Counted from the first letter of the stretch, positions 19,645 to 29,237 are shown. The stretch is DNA of 64,000 bases from Symbiodinium natans (GCA_905221605.1 CAJNDS010000458.1:112001-176000), one strand, 5' to 3'. Made by a program: numbers and translations. Notes: generated by a model from the letters alone, not told the origin.

Positions 19645-19711
19645 TGAAGTCGCGGCGGGCTGCGATGAGTTTGCCAGGGCACCGCTTCGTTCGTCTTGGA
19701 AAAGACTGGGG
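19645..19711 (+). CDS. Candidate exon
   Basis: A C-strand array ends AACCCAG (acceptor); donor GTGGGG. Frame EVAAGCDEFARAPLRSSWKR. Confidence 0.55.
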
Positions 19712-20040
19712 GTGGGGTCTGTGTGCGCCTGGTGGGCTAAGACTTCTGTGATTTGCGAGTTAGGGTTTGTTTCGTTGTGTTTCGGCTTTGGGAGGTCTCT
19801 CTTGCTTATCTCATCTTACTTGGTTTCTTGTTTTCCTTGCGTTTTGCTGCCAGTTATCACCTTTGCTCTTGCTCTTAGTCTTCTTGTGTCTATCGCGCTT
19901 GCTTACCAGTGGTCTGCCTTAGTATGTCGTTCTTAGCAAAAGCGTACTGGAGGGCTTAGATAGATGGTGGCAGGGTGAAATAGGGCCGGGTGCAATGATT
20001 AGACTCGGTTAGACTGTAATTTTATGATTCTAGGAGAGTA

Positions 20041-20140
20041 GGCCCCTATTCCCCTTTTTGGGGTTTAGGTTCCCTTACAAGCCCCTTGAAAAGCCAAAAA
20101 GGGCACCCTCCCTATTCCTAGGTTACTCTTGAATCTAGTG
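20041..20140 (+). mobile_element. Repeat family G, copy 2
   Basis: GGTTCCCTTACAAGCCCCTT ... TATTCCTAGGTTACTC, diverged relative of 6541-6640. Confidence 0.45.
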
Positions 20141-20299
20141 TTTGATGTGTTGGGCTTTGTGCATGTTCCGATGCTTGGCGCCTTGATGGAGTGCTTTAGC
20201 CGGTCGAGTCTGTGGACGTTCATCCTAAACCTCCAACTTTGTGGCCAACCCCAAACCCCAACCCCTGAATGCCCTAACGACACACCCTCTAAACCCTAG

Positions 20300-20332
<33 letters not shown>

Positions 20333-20693
20333 ATGGAGCCCTCCGGGGCCCTTGCTGCATTTCCAGTGCTTGGGGTGGCTTAAGGTTTAGGGTTTAGGGT
20401 TAGGGTCTTCTCTAAGCCCTGAAGAACAAAGCTTGCAAGCCCTACTCCCCTACAAACCCTGAACCCTCAACCCTCGACCCTAAGCCCTAAACCCTGGTGA
20501 AATCTACCCTCCATTTCTATCTTGATTTGTAGAGCCGAGGTCATGTCAAGGGTTCTATGTGTACTCTTTTTGTAGGAAAGAAACCCCGAATACAGGGATG
20601 ACTCTCTTCACCCGTAGACGTCTTGGGACCGAGTCTGGAACCAACATAGGCCTCGTAGTTGGACCGCACAAACTCCGTCTCAAAACCCTAAAC

Positions 20694-20850
20694 CCTAAAC
20701 CCCCTAAACCCCCTAAACCCCCTAAAACCCCTAAACCCCCTAAACCCCTAAACCCCCTAAACCCCCTAAACCCCCTAAACCCCCTAAACCCCCTAAACCC
20801 CCTAAACCCCCTAAACCCCCTAAACCCCCTAAACCCCCTAAACCCCCTAA
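20694..20850 (-). repeat. 9-bp array CCCCCTAAA
   Basis: About 16 units. A period divisible by three keeps frames open on both strands (PLN and GFR repeats), which is an artefact of the repeat. Confidence 0.95.
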
Positions 20851-20863
20851 GGGCCCTTTGCAG

Positions 20864-20905
20864 GTGCATCCTTGAGGGAACGCTGGAGGAGGCGGCGCTG
20901 AGAGC
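20864..20905 (+). CDS. Candidate exon
   Basis: CCTTTGCAG acceptor right after a 9-bp C-rich array, GTAAGG donor, frame CILEGTLEEAALR. Confidence 0.55.
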
Positions 20906-21219
20906 GTAAGGGCGACGGTGGGGCAGCTGGCTGAGGGCTTTCTAGGGCTTAGGGATCAGGGTTTAGGGTTTAGGGTTTAGTGTTCAGGGCTTAGAGATAG
21001 GGATTATTAGACTGCTCGGATGCTATGGGATTCGCAGAGCCTGCATCTGGTTTTTATACATGTATATATATATATATACATATATATCTGAATATATATA
21101 TATATATCTTCATTCATATACTGCAATGTGTGTATATACCATATATAGAGATACATGCGGCCGACAACAAGAAGAGCAAGCGCAACCCAAGCCCCTGAAC
21201 CCAGCAGGTCAACTCCCAG

Positions 21220-21274
21220 GCGCGACTCCTCGATGCAGACCTCGCAAGGCGTGTGGAGGTGGGCTCATGCAGGG
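21220..21274 (+). CDS. Candidate exon with telomeric donor
   Basis: ACTCCCAG acceptor, donor GTTTAGGG at 21275, frame ARLLDADLARRVEVGSCR. Confidence 0.55.
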
Positions 21275-21531
21275 GTTTAGGGTTTAGGGTTTAGGGTTTA
21301 GGGTTTAGGGTTTAGGTTTTAGGGTTTAGGGTTTAGGGGTGTTGGGCGTTAGGGTTTAGGGTTTAGGGGTGGTAGGGTTTCAGGGCCTTCGGGTTTTCAG
21401 CTTGTCGGGCGCTTGAGGTTGTAGGGCGGGCGTTGAGGTTTTATCGGGCTCAGCGACGCCTCACAAGGGTTTGCCAATCTATTCCCCCCTCCCTTCCCCC
21501 TGCCATAAACCGCCTGCCTTCCCGAAATCAG

Positions 21532-21600
21532 GGCGTGGTGCTGCGCAGATTTTGGTTGCGCCCAAGCTTCGCAAAGCATCCGTTGCCAACCTCAACTGAA
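21532..21600 (+). CDS. Candidate exon, basic
   Basis: CGAAATCAG acceptor, frame GVVLRRFWLRPSFAKHPLPT; right boundary unclear. Confidence 0.4.
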
Positions 21601-21776
21601 AACCCCGAAGCCCTATAGACTACCCCCAAAGCCTTGAAGTAACCCATGACTAAACTCTCAACCCAAAAAGGGTTTAAGTTTTAGGGTCTAGGGTCCAGGG
21701 TCCAGGGTCCAGGGTCTAGGGTCTAGGGTCTAGGGTCTAGGGAGGTCTAGGGTTTATTGGGGGGGGGGGGGTTTAG

Positions 21777-21858
21777 GAGCTGGATGCACTCATCGCCATC
21801 TCCACGGACGTTGGCCCGGGAGGTGTGAATCGCCGCTTGCTTGCACGAGCTTTGTGCT
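21777..21858 (+). CDS. Candidate exon bounded by telomeric splice sites on both sides
   Basis: Acceptor TTTAG|GAGCTG at the end of a telomere-like tract, donor GTTTAGG at 21859. Frame ELDALIAISTDVGPGGVNRR and on, 27 codons. Confidence 0.6.
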
Positions 21859-21909
21859 GTTTAGGTTTCAGGGTTCAAGGTTCCGGGTTTAAACCTTCAG
21901 TTCTACACC

Positions 21910-22004
21910 CGAAACCCTAAACCCTAAACCCTAAACCCTAAACCCTAAACCCTAAACCCTAAACCCTAAACCCTAAACCCTAAACCCTAAACCCTAAACC
22001 CTAA
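21910..22004 (-). repeat. (CCCTAAA)n array
   Basis: Thirteen units, ending CCCTAACGGGTTCAGGG as at 56377-56440. Confidence 0.95.
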
Positions 22005-22027
22005 CGGGTTCAGGGCTGAAGTCGCAG

Positions 22028-22075
22028 GGTCGACGAGTCGGGAGGGCCTAGAGTCGAAATTGGCAGAGCGAGAGG
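22028..22075 (+). CDS. Candidate exon whose 5' boundary is duplicated elsewhere
   Basis: GTCGCAG acceptor, GTTTCG donor, frame STSREGLESKLAERE. The acceptor and first 15 exon bases recur at 56427-56463. Confidence 0.45.
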
Positions 22076-22335
22076 GTTTCGAAGTTTGGGGGTTTAGGGT
22101 TGATAGGGTTCAGAGTTTAGGGTTTAGGGTTTATAGGGTTTAGGGTTTAGGGTTTACGGGGTTTAGGGTTTTTAGGGTTTAGGGTTTAGGGTTCAGGGTT
22201 TAGGGTTTAGGGTTTCGGGTCTAGGGTTGAGGGTTGAGGGTTGAGGGTTTAGGGTTTAGAGCCCTGGGGGTTAGGATGGTTGAGGCTTTTCGCAGATTTG
22301 GGGGCGGTGTTGAGGGTTTTTGGCCTCCTGCTGAG

Positions 22336-22394
22336 ATTGCAAGCTCTGCGACCCCTGAGGCCATCCCCTGCGTCCCACCCAGGGCGTTGAGCCC
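22336..22394 (+). CDS. Candidate exon
   Basis: CTGCTGAG acceptor, frame IASSATPEAIPCVPPRALSP, end unclear. Confidence 0.3.
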
Positions 22395-22723
22395 CGACAC
22401 CTAAACCCCAAACCCCAAGACCCCAAACCCTAAACCCCTAGACCCGGAGAACACGACCCTAAACCCCGAAGCCTCTAAACCCCCGAAACCCGCAACCCCC
22501 TTGACCCCTTAAGCCCTGAAGCCCCTAAACTTTCAACCCCCCTAAACCCCTGAACCCCTAAACCCCTAAACCCCTAAACCTCTAAACCCCTAAACCCCTA
22601 AACCCTAGACCTTGAATGCTCAGAACCGTGTCACCCCTAAACCCCCCAAACCCCAAAACCCCGAACCCCCATTCAACGCCCAAAACCCCCCAAAGCCCCT
22701 AGGCCCTCGCGCCCCCATTGAAG

Positions 22724-22789
22724 GAGAGACGATGGCGGCTGCGGGGCGGGCCAAGATTCCTGTGGCAGGTGCTGACCTCGAAGCTTTGT
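22724..22789 (+). CDS. Candidate exon
   Basis: ATTGAAG acceptor, GTGTTT donor, exactly 22 codons ERRWRLRGGPRFLWQVLTSK and on. A T and G homopolymer tract follows. Confidence 0.5.
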
Positions 22790-23221
22790 GTGTTTTTTTT
22801 TTTGGCGGGTGGGGGGGGGGGGGGAGGGGGGTTATGGTCGAGGGTTGAGGGTTTAGGGTTGAGGGTAGTTTGGGGGGGGTCTTGGGGTGTAAGGGTTGAA
22901 GGGCTTGGGAGTTCAGGGCTTTAGGGGCTTTGGGGGTGCTTTATAGGAAGTGTAGGGGTTAAGGGCTTCTTGGAAACTATCCAACCTTGGAGGGAGTTTA
23001 GGGGTTTGGGATTTAGAGCTTTTCGGGTTTGTAGATTCAGTGTCGGGGACCTTTGTTTTTTGTTTTATTGTTTTTTTTGGTGTGGGGCGGGGGGAGGGGG
23101 GCTGTAATTTCTTGAGAGGCAAGTAGCAGTAACACCTTAGGTCTTAGGGTTAGGGACCCAGTGGTATCAAAAAAACCTAACCTCTAAACCCTAAGCCCTA
23201 AACCCTATACCCTTTTTACAG

Positions 23222-23404
23222 ACTTATCGTCCCTTCATTGAACAAGCAGGGGGTATTGGTATTGGGCTCTCTGGAATCCAGATCATGGCACCTCGGCAAA
23301 AATGCTAACGAAAAAGCCAGCAAAGGGGCCGGAAACCACGTACTTGAACTGAGGGACTCAGTAGCTACAGCCCCCCGATATGCTGAGGACTCCAGGGCAC
23401 CCTC
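23222..23404 (+). CDS. Coding-like island, exon boundaries unresolved
   Basis: TTTTTACAG acceptor; two overlapping + frames look natural (TYRPFIEQAGGIGIGLSGIQ from the start; LGKNANEKASKGAGNHVLEL further on). Probably two exons or a shifted frame. Confidence 0.35.
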
Positions 23405-23434
23405 AAACACCGTTTGTAAGCCCCCAAAGTCCAG

Positions 23435-23580
23435 GCCCTTCCAACCCTTCCAACCCTTCCAACCCCTGCCAATCCTTCCAACCCTTCCAACCCTTCCAAC
23501 CCTTCCAACCCTTCCAACCCTTCCAACCCTTCCAACCCTTCCAACCCTTCCAACCCTTCCAGCCCTTCCAGCCCTAAACC
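23435..23580. repeat. 9-bp array CCAACCCTT
   Basis: About 14 units; open frames in all phases (PFQ, TLP, EGL, GRV) are repeat artefacts. Confidence 0.95.
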
Positions 23581-23618
23581 CCAAACCCTAAACCCTAAAC
23601 TCCAAGAATCATATATAG

Positions 23619-23703
23619 GCACCGGTGGCACCAGCCTCTCCTTGGCCGCCTCCGACTTGGGCTGCCTGCTGGCAGGCGGGGCCTGTGCTGCCTTGGGCAT
23701 TTA
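23619..23703 (+). CDS. Candidate terminal exon
   Basis: ATATATAG acceptor; frame GTGGTSLSLAASDLGCLLAG and on to TAA 23701. The minus strand is also open. Confidence 0.4.
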
Positions 23704-24119
23704 AGACCCCGAAAGCCCTAAACCCTAAACCCTAAAACCCGATAGGCCCTATAAACCCTAAACCCTAATTGAACCCTAAAGCCCTAACACCTTTTGCACC
23801 CTAAACCATTCAAGGTTAGCCGGGGTTTGAAGGTTAAGAGGATCCCAAAAGGGTTTAGGGTTTAGGGTTTAGGGTTTAGAGATTAGGGATGAGGGTTAAA
23901 AGGACTGCCAGAGACTATGGGAGGATCAAGCGGTTTGGAGTTTAGGAATCCTTGAAAGCCAGTTGGAAGATCCTTCTACTGAGAGCCCTGAACTATCCGA
24001 AGCCCTCAACAGAAGCCTACACGCAACTGGTACCTGTAGGTTCCCTAAACCAGGGTCTTCTTCATGTACTTGTTACACCTCGGATTTTGCGTGCCCAGCA
24101 GGGGAGCACAAAACTTACC

Positions 24120-24275
24120 CCATAGATCCCTACAAATCCCTGTAAATCCCTATAAATCCCTAAAAATCCCTATAAATCCCTACAAATCCCGATAGATCCC
24201 TATCAATCCTTATAAATCCCTACAAATCCCTACAAATCCCTATAAATCCCTATAAATCCCTACAAACTTTATAAA
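24120..24275. repeat. 10-bp array AAATCCCTAT
   Basis: About 15 imperfect units alternating TATAAATCCC and TACAAATCCC. Confidence 0.9.
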
Positions 24276-24283
24276 TCCCACAG

Positions 24284-24324
24284 ACCTTTAACGCTCAATG
24301 TACGTCCGCGCCGGTGGCCATGAG
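24284..24324 (+). CDS. Candidate micro-exon
   Basis: ATCCCACAG acceptor at the end of an ATCCCTATAA-type array, GTAATG donor, frame TFNAQCTSAPVAM. Confidence 0.5.
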
Positions 24325-24579
24325 GTAATGCTGGCGGCTCCGTGGCCACCACGCCCGAGACCAAGGTGCATCTGCTACCCTATACACCTTAAACCCTAAA
24401 CCCTAAACCCTAAACCCTGAACCGTAATCCCTAAACCCTAAACCCTACACCCTACACCCTAAACCCTAAACCCTAAACCCTAAAGCCTAAACCCTAAACC
24501 CTAAACCCTAAACCCTAAGCCGGTGCTTGAGTGTCAGGATTTGGGGTTGTGGGGCCTGGGGTTTTAGGGTGTTGGTTAA

Positions 24580-24676
24580 GGTGGTTTCCTAGGGTCCCTG
24601 TTTGGGTACTCATTACCAGGCGGCACCCTTTAAAAAGGGATCCCAAACAGGGACCTTAATGCAGAAAACTACCCAA
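24580..24676 (+). mobile_element. Inverted-repeat element family E
   Basis: GGTGGTTTCCTAGGGTCCCT and inverse; loop GGCGGCACCC. Confidence 0.6.
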
Positions 24677-24861
24677 ACTGTGTCCCCTGCAACCCTCCAG
24701 CTTCTTAGCCCTGACGGACCAAGAATCGCCGGGACCCTATATGGTTTATGGTTTCAGTTTTCGGGTTTGGGTTAAACCCTAAACCCTCTACCCTCAACCC
24801 TCAACCCTCAACCCTAAACCCTAAACCCTAAACCCTGCACGCTAAGGCCTAAACAGCTAAG

Positions 24862-24932
24862 CCTGGAGTGTAGTCTTGAGCGCTCTCAGCTCTACTCATT
24901 CACCCTTCGAAATATCCTTAGCAACCTGAATG
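24862..24932 (+). CDS. Candidate exon
   Basis: CAGCTAAG acceptor, GTCAGC donor, frame LECSLERSQLYSFTLRNILS and on. Confidence 0.6.
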
Positions 24933-24989
24933 GTCAGCGAAACCCTAAACCCTAAACCCTGGATCCTTGCGAAATCCACCCTCTTCTAG

Positions 24990-25130
24990 GACGTCCAGAG
25001 TTTCCCACACTCCCCTAAGGGGCAAAAACAAGAGAAGACAAGCACCCTAACACGACCCGCAAAAACCGCTAAGAAAATCCAGACCCCTAAACCAGAGCAC
25101 TCGAGATCAAGCTCCAACAGTGATCCACTA
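24990..25130 (+). CDS. Candidate exon, Lys/Ser-rich
   Basis: CCTCTTCTAG acceptor; 48 open codons starting DVQSFPHSPKGQKQEKTSTL, running into a C-strand array. Disordered-looking. Confidence 0.5.
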
Positions 25131-25314
25131 AACCCTAAACCCTAAACCCTAAGCCCTAAGCCCTAAACCCTAAACCCTAAACCCTAAACCCTAAACCCTA
25201 AACCCTAAACCCTAACCCCTAACCCCTAAGCCCTAAGCCCTGAGCCCTAAGCCCTAAGCCCTAAACCCTAAACCCTAAACCCTAACCATATACCCTAGAC
25301 CCTAAGCCCTCCAG

Positions 25315-25397
25315 TGAAGGCCCTGGGAATTGCTGCCGGCCTCGCTGGTGCCTTCGGCGTCCGCTTCACCGCACCTGGACGAGTCTTGGACTGCTGA
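25315..25397 (+). CDS. Candidate terminal exon
   Basis: CCCTCCAG acceptor, frame KALGIAAGLAGAFGVRFTAP then GRVLDC and TGA. Gly/Ala-rich, possibly a membrane segment. Confidence 0.5.
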
Positions 25398-25441
25398 AGG
25401 AATAGAACCCTAAACCCGAAAGGGTAACGCTTAGGGCTCTT

Positions 25442-25585
25442 TTCGGGTTTAAGGCTTCAAGGCGTGTAGGGTTTCAGGATTTTAGGGTTTAAGGGCCCTG
25501 AACTAGGTTTCTTCGGGTTTAGGGTTTAAGGCTTCAAGGCGTGTAGGGTTTCAGGATTTCAGTGTTTAAGGGCCCGAACAAGGTT
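25442..25585 (+). repeat. Tandem duplication of about 70 bp
   Basis: TTTCGGGTTTAAGGCTTCAA through AAGGGCCC(T)GAAC occurs twice (25442-25508 and 25512-25585) with few differences, inside degenerate telomeric sequence. Confidence 0.7.
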
Positions 25586-25906
25586 GCAGGGGCTCCGGGG
25601 GTTTAGGGTTCAGTCATTTAGGGTTTAGGGTGCAGATGCTTTGTGAGGAGCACATCATGGTCAGGGGTGCCTAAGCCCTAAGCCAAGGCGGTCCTTGGGA
25701 ATTTGTTGATTTCCTTGTTGGGTTTAGGATGAGTAGATATGCTTAGGAACATCTTTCAGATGGTTTTTAATGGCCTTCCTGAACTAGCAGACCCTACAGC
25801 CTACAGGGTTTGGGGCTTAGGGTTTTGAGTTTTTGGTTTCTTTGAGCGAACGTTTCGGATTATGAGTTTTTGGGCTATAGTAACTCCTCGGCACTAACCC
25901 TTACAG

Positions 25907-25978
25907 TAATCACTCGCTTTGGAGGATTCCATGCTGTCTCTTCACCCTGCTTGTGCGAAGTCCATGAGGACATTAGGG
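25907..25978 (+). CDS. Candidate exon
   Basis: CCCTTACAG acceptor, frame ITRFGGFHAVSSPCLCEVHE and on, ending near a telomere-like tract. Confidence 0.45.
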
Positions 25979-26152
25979 AGTTTAGGGTTAGGAAACTTCG
26001 GGCATTTTAGGGTTCAGGGGCTGCGGTTTTGGCTTAGGTTCTGGATGTTGGTTCCGGGTTCTCCTATGAAAGTCTTAAGGGAGGGGGGTTCATGGGGGTA
26101 GGTACCTCGGGAACGTTTAGGGAAGCTTAGGGAGCCTTAGGGAGTGGTGGGG

Positions 26153-26262
26153 AGCATCGGGGAGTTGAACCCCCCCCCCCTCCCTTAAGAACCCTGTAAA
26201 TCACCGCGCCGTCCGAGGCAAAAATAGCTTTGCCTGGCACTCTGCCACTCGGCCACAGAATG
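26153..26262 (-). other. tRNA-like promoter remnant (possible SINE head)
   Basis: On the minus strand TGGCCGAGTGG fits the A box of Leu/Ser-class tRNAs and GGTTCAACTCC fits the B box at 10 of 11 positions. An AGGCAAA...TTTTGCCT hairpin lies between. Acceptor-stem pairing fails, so not a working tRNA. Confidence 0.3.
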
Positions 26263-26557
26263 TGGGATCGTGTTTCGGGGGTTTGTGGGGTCTAGGGCTT
26301 ACACCTACGGTTCAGTGTTTAGGGTTTAGGGTTAGGAGTAGCGGGTTCCTTTTCGGTTCGAAGTGGGGGATGAGGGAATTTGGATGAGGGAATTAGGAAC
26401 CCAATGTCAATATCCCCTTATATTTTCCGTTTAACGGATTATAGAAGTTACCTACGTATAATGAGGGGTTAAGGGTGTTTGGGCCTAAGTCTCCTTACTT
26501 AGACGGTGAACCTGTTTCTCTCCCCCCCCCCCCAAATACCGTGTGTAAGGCCAGATT

Positions 26558-26650
26558 CAGGGAGGCTTCTGTCGTCCCGATTCTTCGGTTTCTGGCTGTG
26601 TTTGTTTTTGTTGTTCGTTCGCGAACTTTATGTCTCTCTCTGTTTGGTCT
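26558..26650 (+). CDS. Candidate exon, hydrophobic
   Basis: CAGATTCAG acceptor, frame EASVVPILRFLAVFVFVVRS. The T-rich composition makes the frame less certain. Confidence 0.3.
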
Positions 26651-27037
26651 CTCTGTTGTAGTTACCCTCACCCCGAAACCCTATCTTCTGGATCCTAAAC
26701 CCTAAGCTTCTAAACCCTAAGCCCTAAAACCGAGCTCCTGAGTCGGACTCTGAAGATGTTTAGGGGCACATGAGTGTTCAGGGTTTAGGAGTTGGGGATA
26801 TTATGAGGGTTTGGTGGTATTCGGACCCCTGGGTTTAGGGTTTGGGGTTTAAGGTTTAGGGTTTTGGGCCGGTGCTAGTTAGGAACCTTCTCAAAGGGTT
26901 CAAAGTGGCCAACCGCGGGGGGGGGGGGGGGGGCTCGCCTGTCTCTGCCTGTGCACACTATGGCGAAGATGCTTTTGGGATTCCTTACTTCAATGTCAAG
27001 GCGCTGCCGGGACCTTAGCTCAGCCCTCAACCCCTTG

Positions 27038-27054
27038 AGCCAATTTGGCCCAAG
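27038..27054 (+). other. Possible relict of the dinoflagellate spliced leader
   Basis: AGCCAATTTGGCCCAAG matches 15 of the last 17 bases of the 22-nt DinoSL leader, 64 bp upstream of the MGCGAS gene start. The remaining leader bases do not match. The stretch is partly palindromic, so it scores on both strands. Chance is possible. Confidence 0.3.
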
Positions 27055-27117
27055 ATTTCGTCATTTGCGTCTCCGCCTTAAAAGGTGTAGACAGGGGCCA
27101 TTTGACACCTTGCACCC

Positions 27118-27534
27118 ATGGGATGTGGGGCAAGTGCGGCGAAAGTGCAGCCAACGACGCAGCTGCGACAGAAAGGGCCGTTCGGAGTGATCCCGGCATA
27201 TGATGATCTCTCGGCGGCCATGCAGCAGCAGGCGATCTCTGACGGCCCGAGCACTAGGGTGAAGAAGGCAGCCATGCCGAAAGCAGCGTGCCAGCATCCG
27301 GCGCAGTTGAGGTTCGAAGGCACGATCTTCTCACCGGAGGACGAGGATGAAGGCTCGAAGCTGGATTGGTCCTCTATGGATTCCAGCACCTGGACAACAC
27401 GCTGCGCGAAGGGTGCGCCCATGCAGCCAGACCGCCGATCACATGAACGCCATCTCCGTGTGCTTGACCAGTTCCGACGGGCGGTCGAGGGTGCATCCAT
27501 GGAGTTCATCCAAGTCGTTGAAGCTCGCCGCTAG
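27118..27534 (+). CDS. Small MGCGAS-type protein, probably N-myristoylated/palmitoylated
   Basis: A 138-codon frame with strong G/C preference at third positions, unlike the flanks. The product starts MGCGASAAK: Gly2 suits N-myristoylation and Cys3 palmitoylation, a start common in alveolate membrane-tethered signalling proteins. An acidic stretch (SPEDEDEGSKLDW) lies mid-protein, and the C-terminus (HERHLRVLDQFRRAVE) looks helical. I recognise no catalytic domain. The gene appears intronless and lies in a repeat-free block of about 900 bp. Its downstream flank to 27880 looks like a 3' UTR (TGTA-rich). A weak spliced-leader-like 17-mer lies at 27038-27054. Open frames overlapping on both strands are shadows. 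Confidence 0.7.
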   Translation: MGCGASAAKVQPTTQLRQKGPFGVIPAYDDLSAAMQQQAISDGPSTRVKKAAMPKAACQHPAQLRFEGTIFSPEDEDEGSKLDWSSMDSSTWTTRCAKGAPMQPDRRSHERHLRVLDQFRRAVEGASMEFIQVVEARR

Positions 27535-27994
27535 AAAGCAACGGCGCTGGGCCAACATAGCCTCGCAGACAGGCCGACAGGCTGAGCATTGGGTTTTCCT
27601 GTCCCCCATGCTCGTTGTCACATCGGCTGCCGCGCAAGGGCTTCGTGCATGGTATCTGATTCGACCGACAGCCTATGCGATGACGCGTGTCCATGCGTCG
27701 AGAGTTTAGCTGGTACGACCGCAGAGTCGGGTCCACGTCCCTGCACGAGAGGATGAAGAAGCCCTATGGTCCCTCAATAGTCCCTGTTTGTATGTAAAAT
27801 TGCCTGTTCCCCTTCTGTTTCCGTATATACTTGTAATGTACTGTACCCCAACTATAAGCTTGATTAGGCGCCTTGTATTCCCCAAACCCTAAACCCTAAA
27901 CCCTAAACCCTAAACCCTAAACCCTACACCCTAAACCCTAAAGCCTAAACCCTAACCCTAAACCCTATAATTCTATATTTTTATACAATACCAG

Positions 27995-28087
27995 CCCTCT
28001 GCATGGGACCTCCAGACTTTGTGGGTGTAATCGTCACGTGGCAGCGTGCCAGAATCCAGCCATGGTTGAGAGGACCTATAGAACTAG
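27995..28087 (+). CDS. Candidate exon
   Basis: AATACCAG acceptor, GTAGGC donor, frame LCMGPPDFVGVIVTWQRARI and on. Confidence 0.55.
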
Positions 28088-28291
28088 GTAGGCCTTTGGG
28101 GTTTAGGGTTTGGGGTTTAGGGTTTAGGATTTAAGGTTTAGGGTTTAGGGTGTAGGGTCTATATTTTGCGCTTTCCCTTATTGGGTTTAAGAGGATCATA
28201 TTCAGGCAGGGATTTTCTGAGGGTGTTAAGGGCCATCCTAGACAAGTGAGCCCTAGATCCTAGACCCAAACCCCAACCCCCAGGATCGCAG

Positions 28292-28440
28292 CGAAGAGCG
28301 TTTCTGGCTGAAGTTCTGGCTCCGTTTATATGCCGCGAACTATTTTTGCCTTCAGCACCGGATTGGGCAACGTCTCGCTGCATGTGACTTCCCTTTGGGA
28401 TGGCTTTTGGTCATTCCCAACGCAGGCACCGGCTCGCAAC
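28292..28440 (+). CDS. Candidate exon 1 of a phase-consistent three-exon chain
   Basis: GATCGCAG acceptor, GTTTGC donor. Frame EERFWLKFWLRLYAANYFCL and on, 49 codons plus one base. Joins in phase to 28514 across a 73-bp GT...AG intron. Aromatic, likely structured; unrecognised. Confidence 0.55.
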
Positions 28441-28513
28441 GTTTGCCCGGACCCCTGTGTTTCCCCGACAACTTTTTGTAGATTGCAGTTGCTATGACGC
28501 AGGTTGTGGCCAG

Positions 28514-28591
28514 AGCAGTTTGAATGCCGGGGTTTGTGGCAAGCAGACCGGCTGATGCCTGCGACATGCAGCAAGCTCACGTCCTCAGCAG
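28514..28591 (+). CDS. Candidate exon 2 of the chain
   Basis: GGCCAG acceptor, CAG|GTGCGA donor. Frame QFECRGLWQADRLMPATCSK and on, one base left for the next exon. Confidence 0.5.
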
Positions 28592-28641
28592 GTGCGATTC
28601 CATGAACCGTCCCCAAGTTAGTACGGAACCGCAGTCGGCAG

Positions 28642-28688
28642 CTTTCATCGCCGTATGGGCGCCTGAGAAATGCCGTGCCCCAAGCTAG
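28642..28688 (+). CDS. Candidate terminal exon 3 of the chain
   Basis: GTCGGCAG acceptor after a 50-bp intron; frame FIAVWAPEKCRAPS then TAG. Phases match through all three exons. Confidence 0.5.
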
Positions 28689-28905
28689 GTCCAAGAAAAG
28701 GACGAGCATTGTTGCCATGTTATCCTGGCCCACGACTCCATTTAGCTAAGCACTAAGGCTATGTCCATGCTAAGAGTAGGCTAGAACCCCTAAACCCTAA
28801 GCCCTAGGCCCTAAACCCCAAACTCTAAACCCTAAACCCTAAACTCCCCTAAAGCAGGCTACTCGCCGTTTGTTTTTTTTGGCTGCCGGCCGCGTCAGGG
28901 CGTAG

Positions 28906-28980
28906 ATGGCTGTGTTCAGCCTAGCGCCGAGAGCGCGTTTCAGTCAGAGCGCCGCCCTGCGTAGTTCTGTACCAGGAGGG
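28906..28980 (+). CDS. Candidate first exon
   Basis: ATG 28906 opens MAVFSLAPRARFSQSAALRS, resembling an organelle-targeting start. A T-rich tract and CGTCAG|GGCGTAG lie just upstream, a plausible trans-splicing acceptor. The right end is unclear. Confidence 0.4.
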
Positions 28981-29160
28981 GCTCGTGGGCCCCTATAATC
29001 CCCAGAACCAACCCTATTATAGCAAGAGCCTTTTCAAGGGGTTATAGGGTATAGTCGCTTGTAGGGCCTTTTTCAGGGGAGGGTATAATAGCTTAGAGGG
29101 CCTTTTTGAGGGGTTATAGGGAATAGTAGCCCGTCCTGGTACCGGGCTCGCTCGTCACAG

Positions 29161-29237
29161 GTCGAGACATCCATTGTGTCCGAGCCGTCCTTATTATATC
29201 TCTCTGCTGCATGTGGGCTCGCGCCAGTTGAACACAG
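29161..29237 (+). CDS. Candidate exon abutting a MITE
   Basis: TCGTCACAG acceptor, frame SRHPLCPSRPYYISLLHVGS and on, directly followed by the inverted-repeat element 29238-29352. Confidence 0.4.

Noticed and set aside
20555..20909. Open frames of 104 and 116 codons on both strands
   Set aside because: They follow from the 9-bp CCCCCTAAA array, whose period is a multiple of three; only exon 20864-20905 inside is kept.
23216..23700. Five overlapping repeat-protein frames (GRV, PFQ, EGL, TLP)
   Set aside because: Artefacts of the 9-bp CCAACCCTT array.
27078..27509. Minus-strand 143-codon frame over the MGCGAS gene
   Set aside because: Antisense shadow; the + frame has the acylation motif and the third-position GC pattern.
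28326..28733. Minus-strand 135-codon gene with a signal-peptide-like start and a 22-bp intron
   Set aside because: The + strand gives a phase-consistent three-exon chain over the same bases; a 22-bp intron is implausible.
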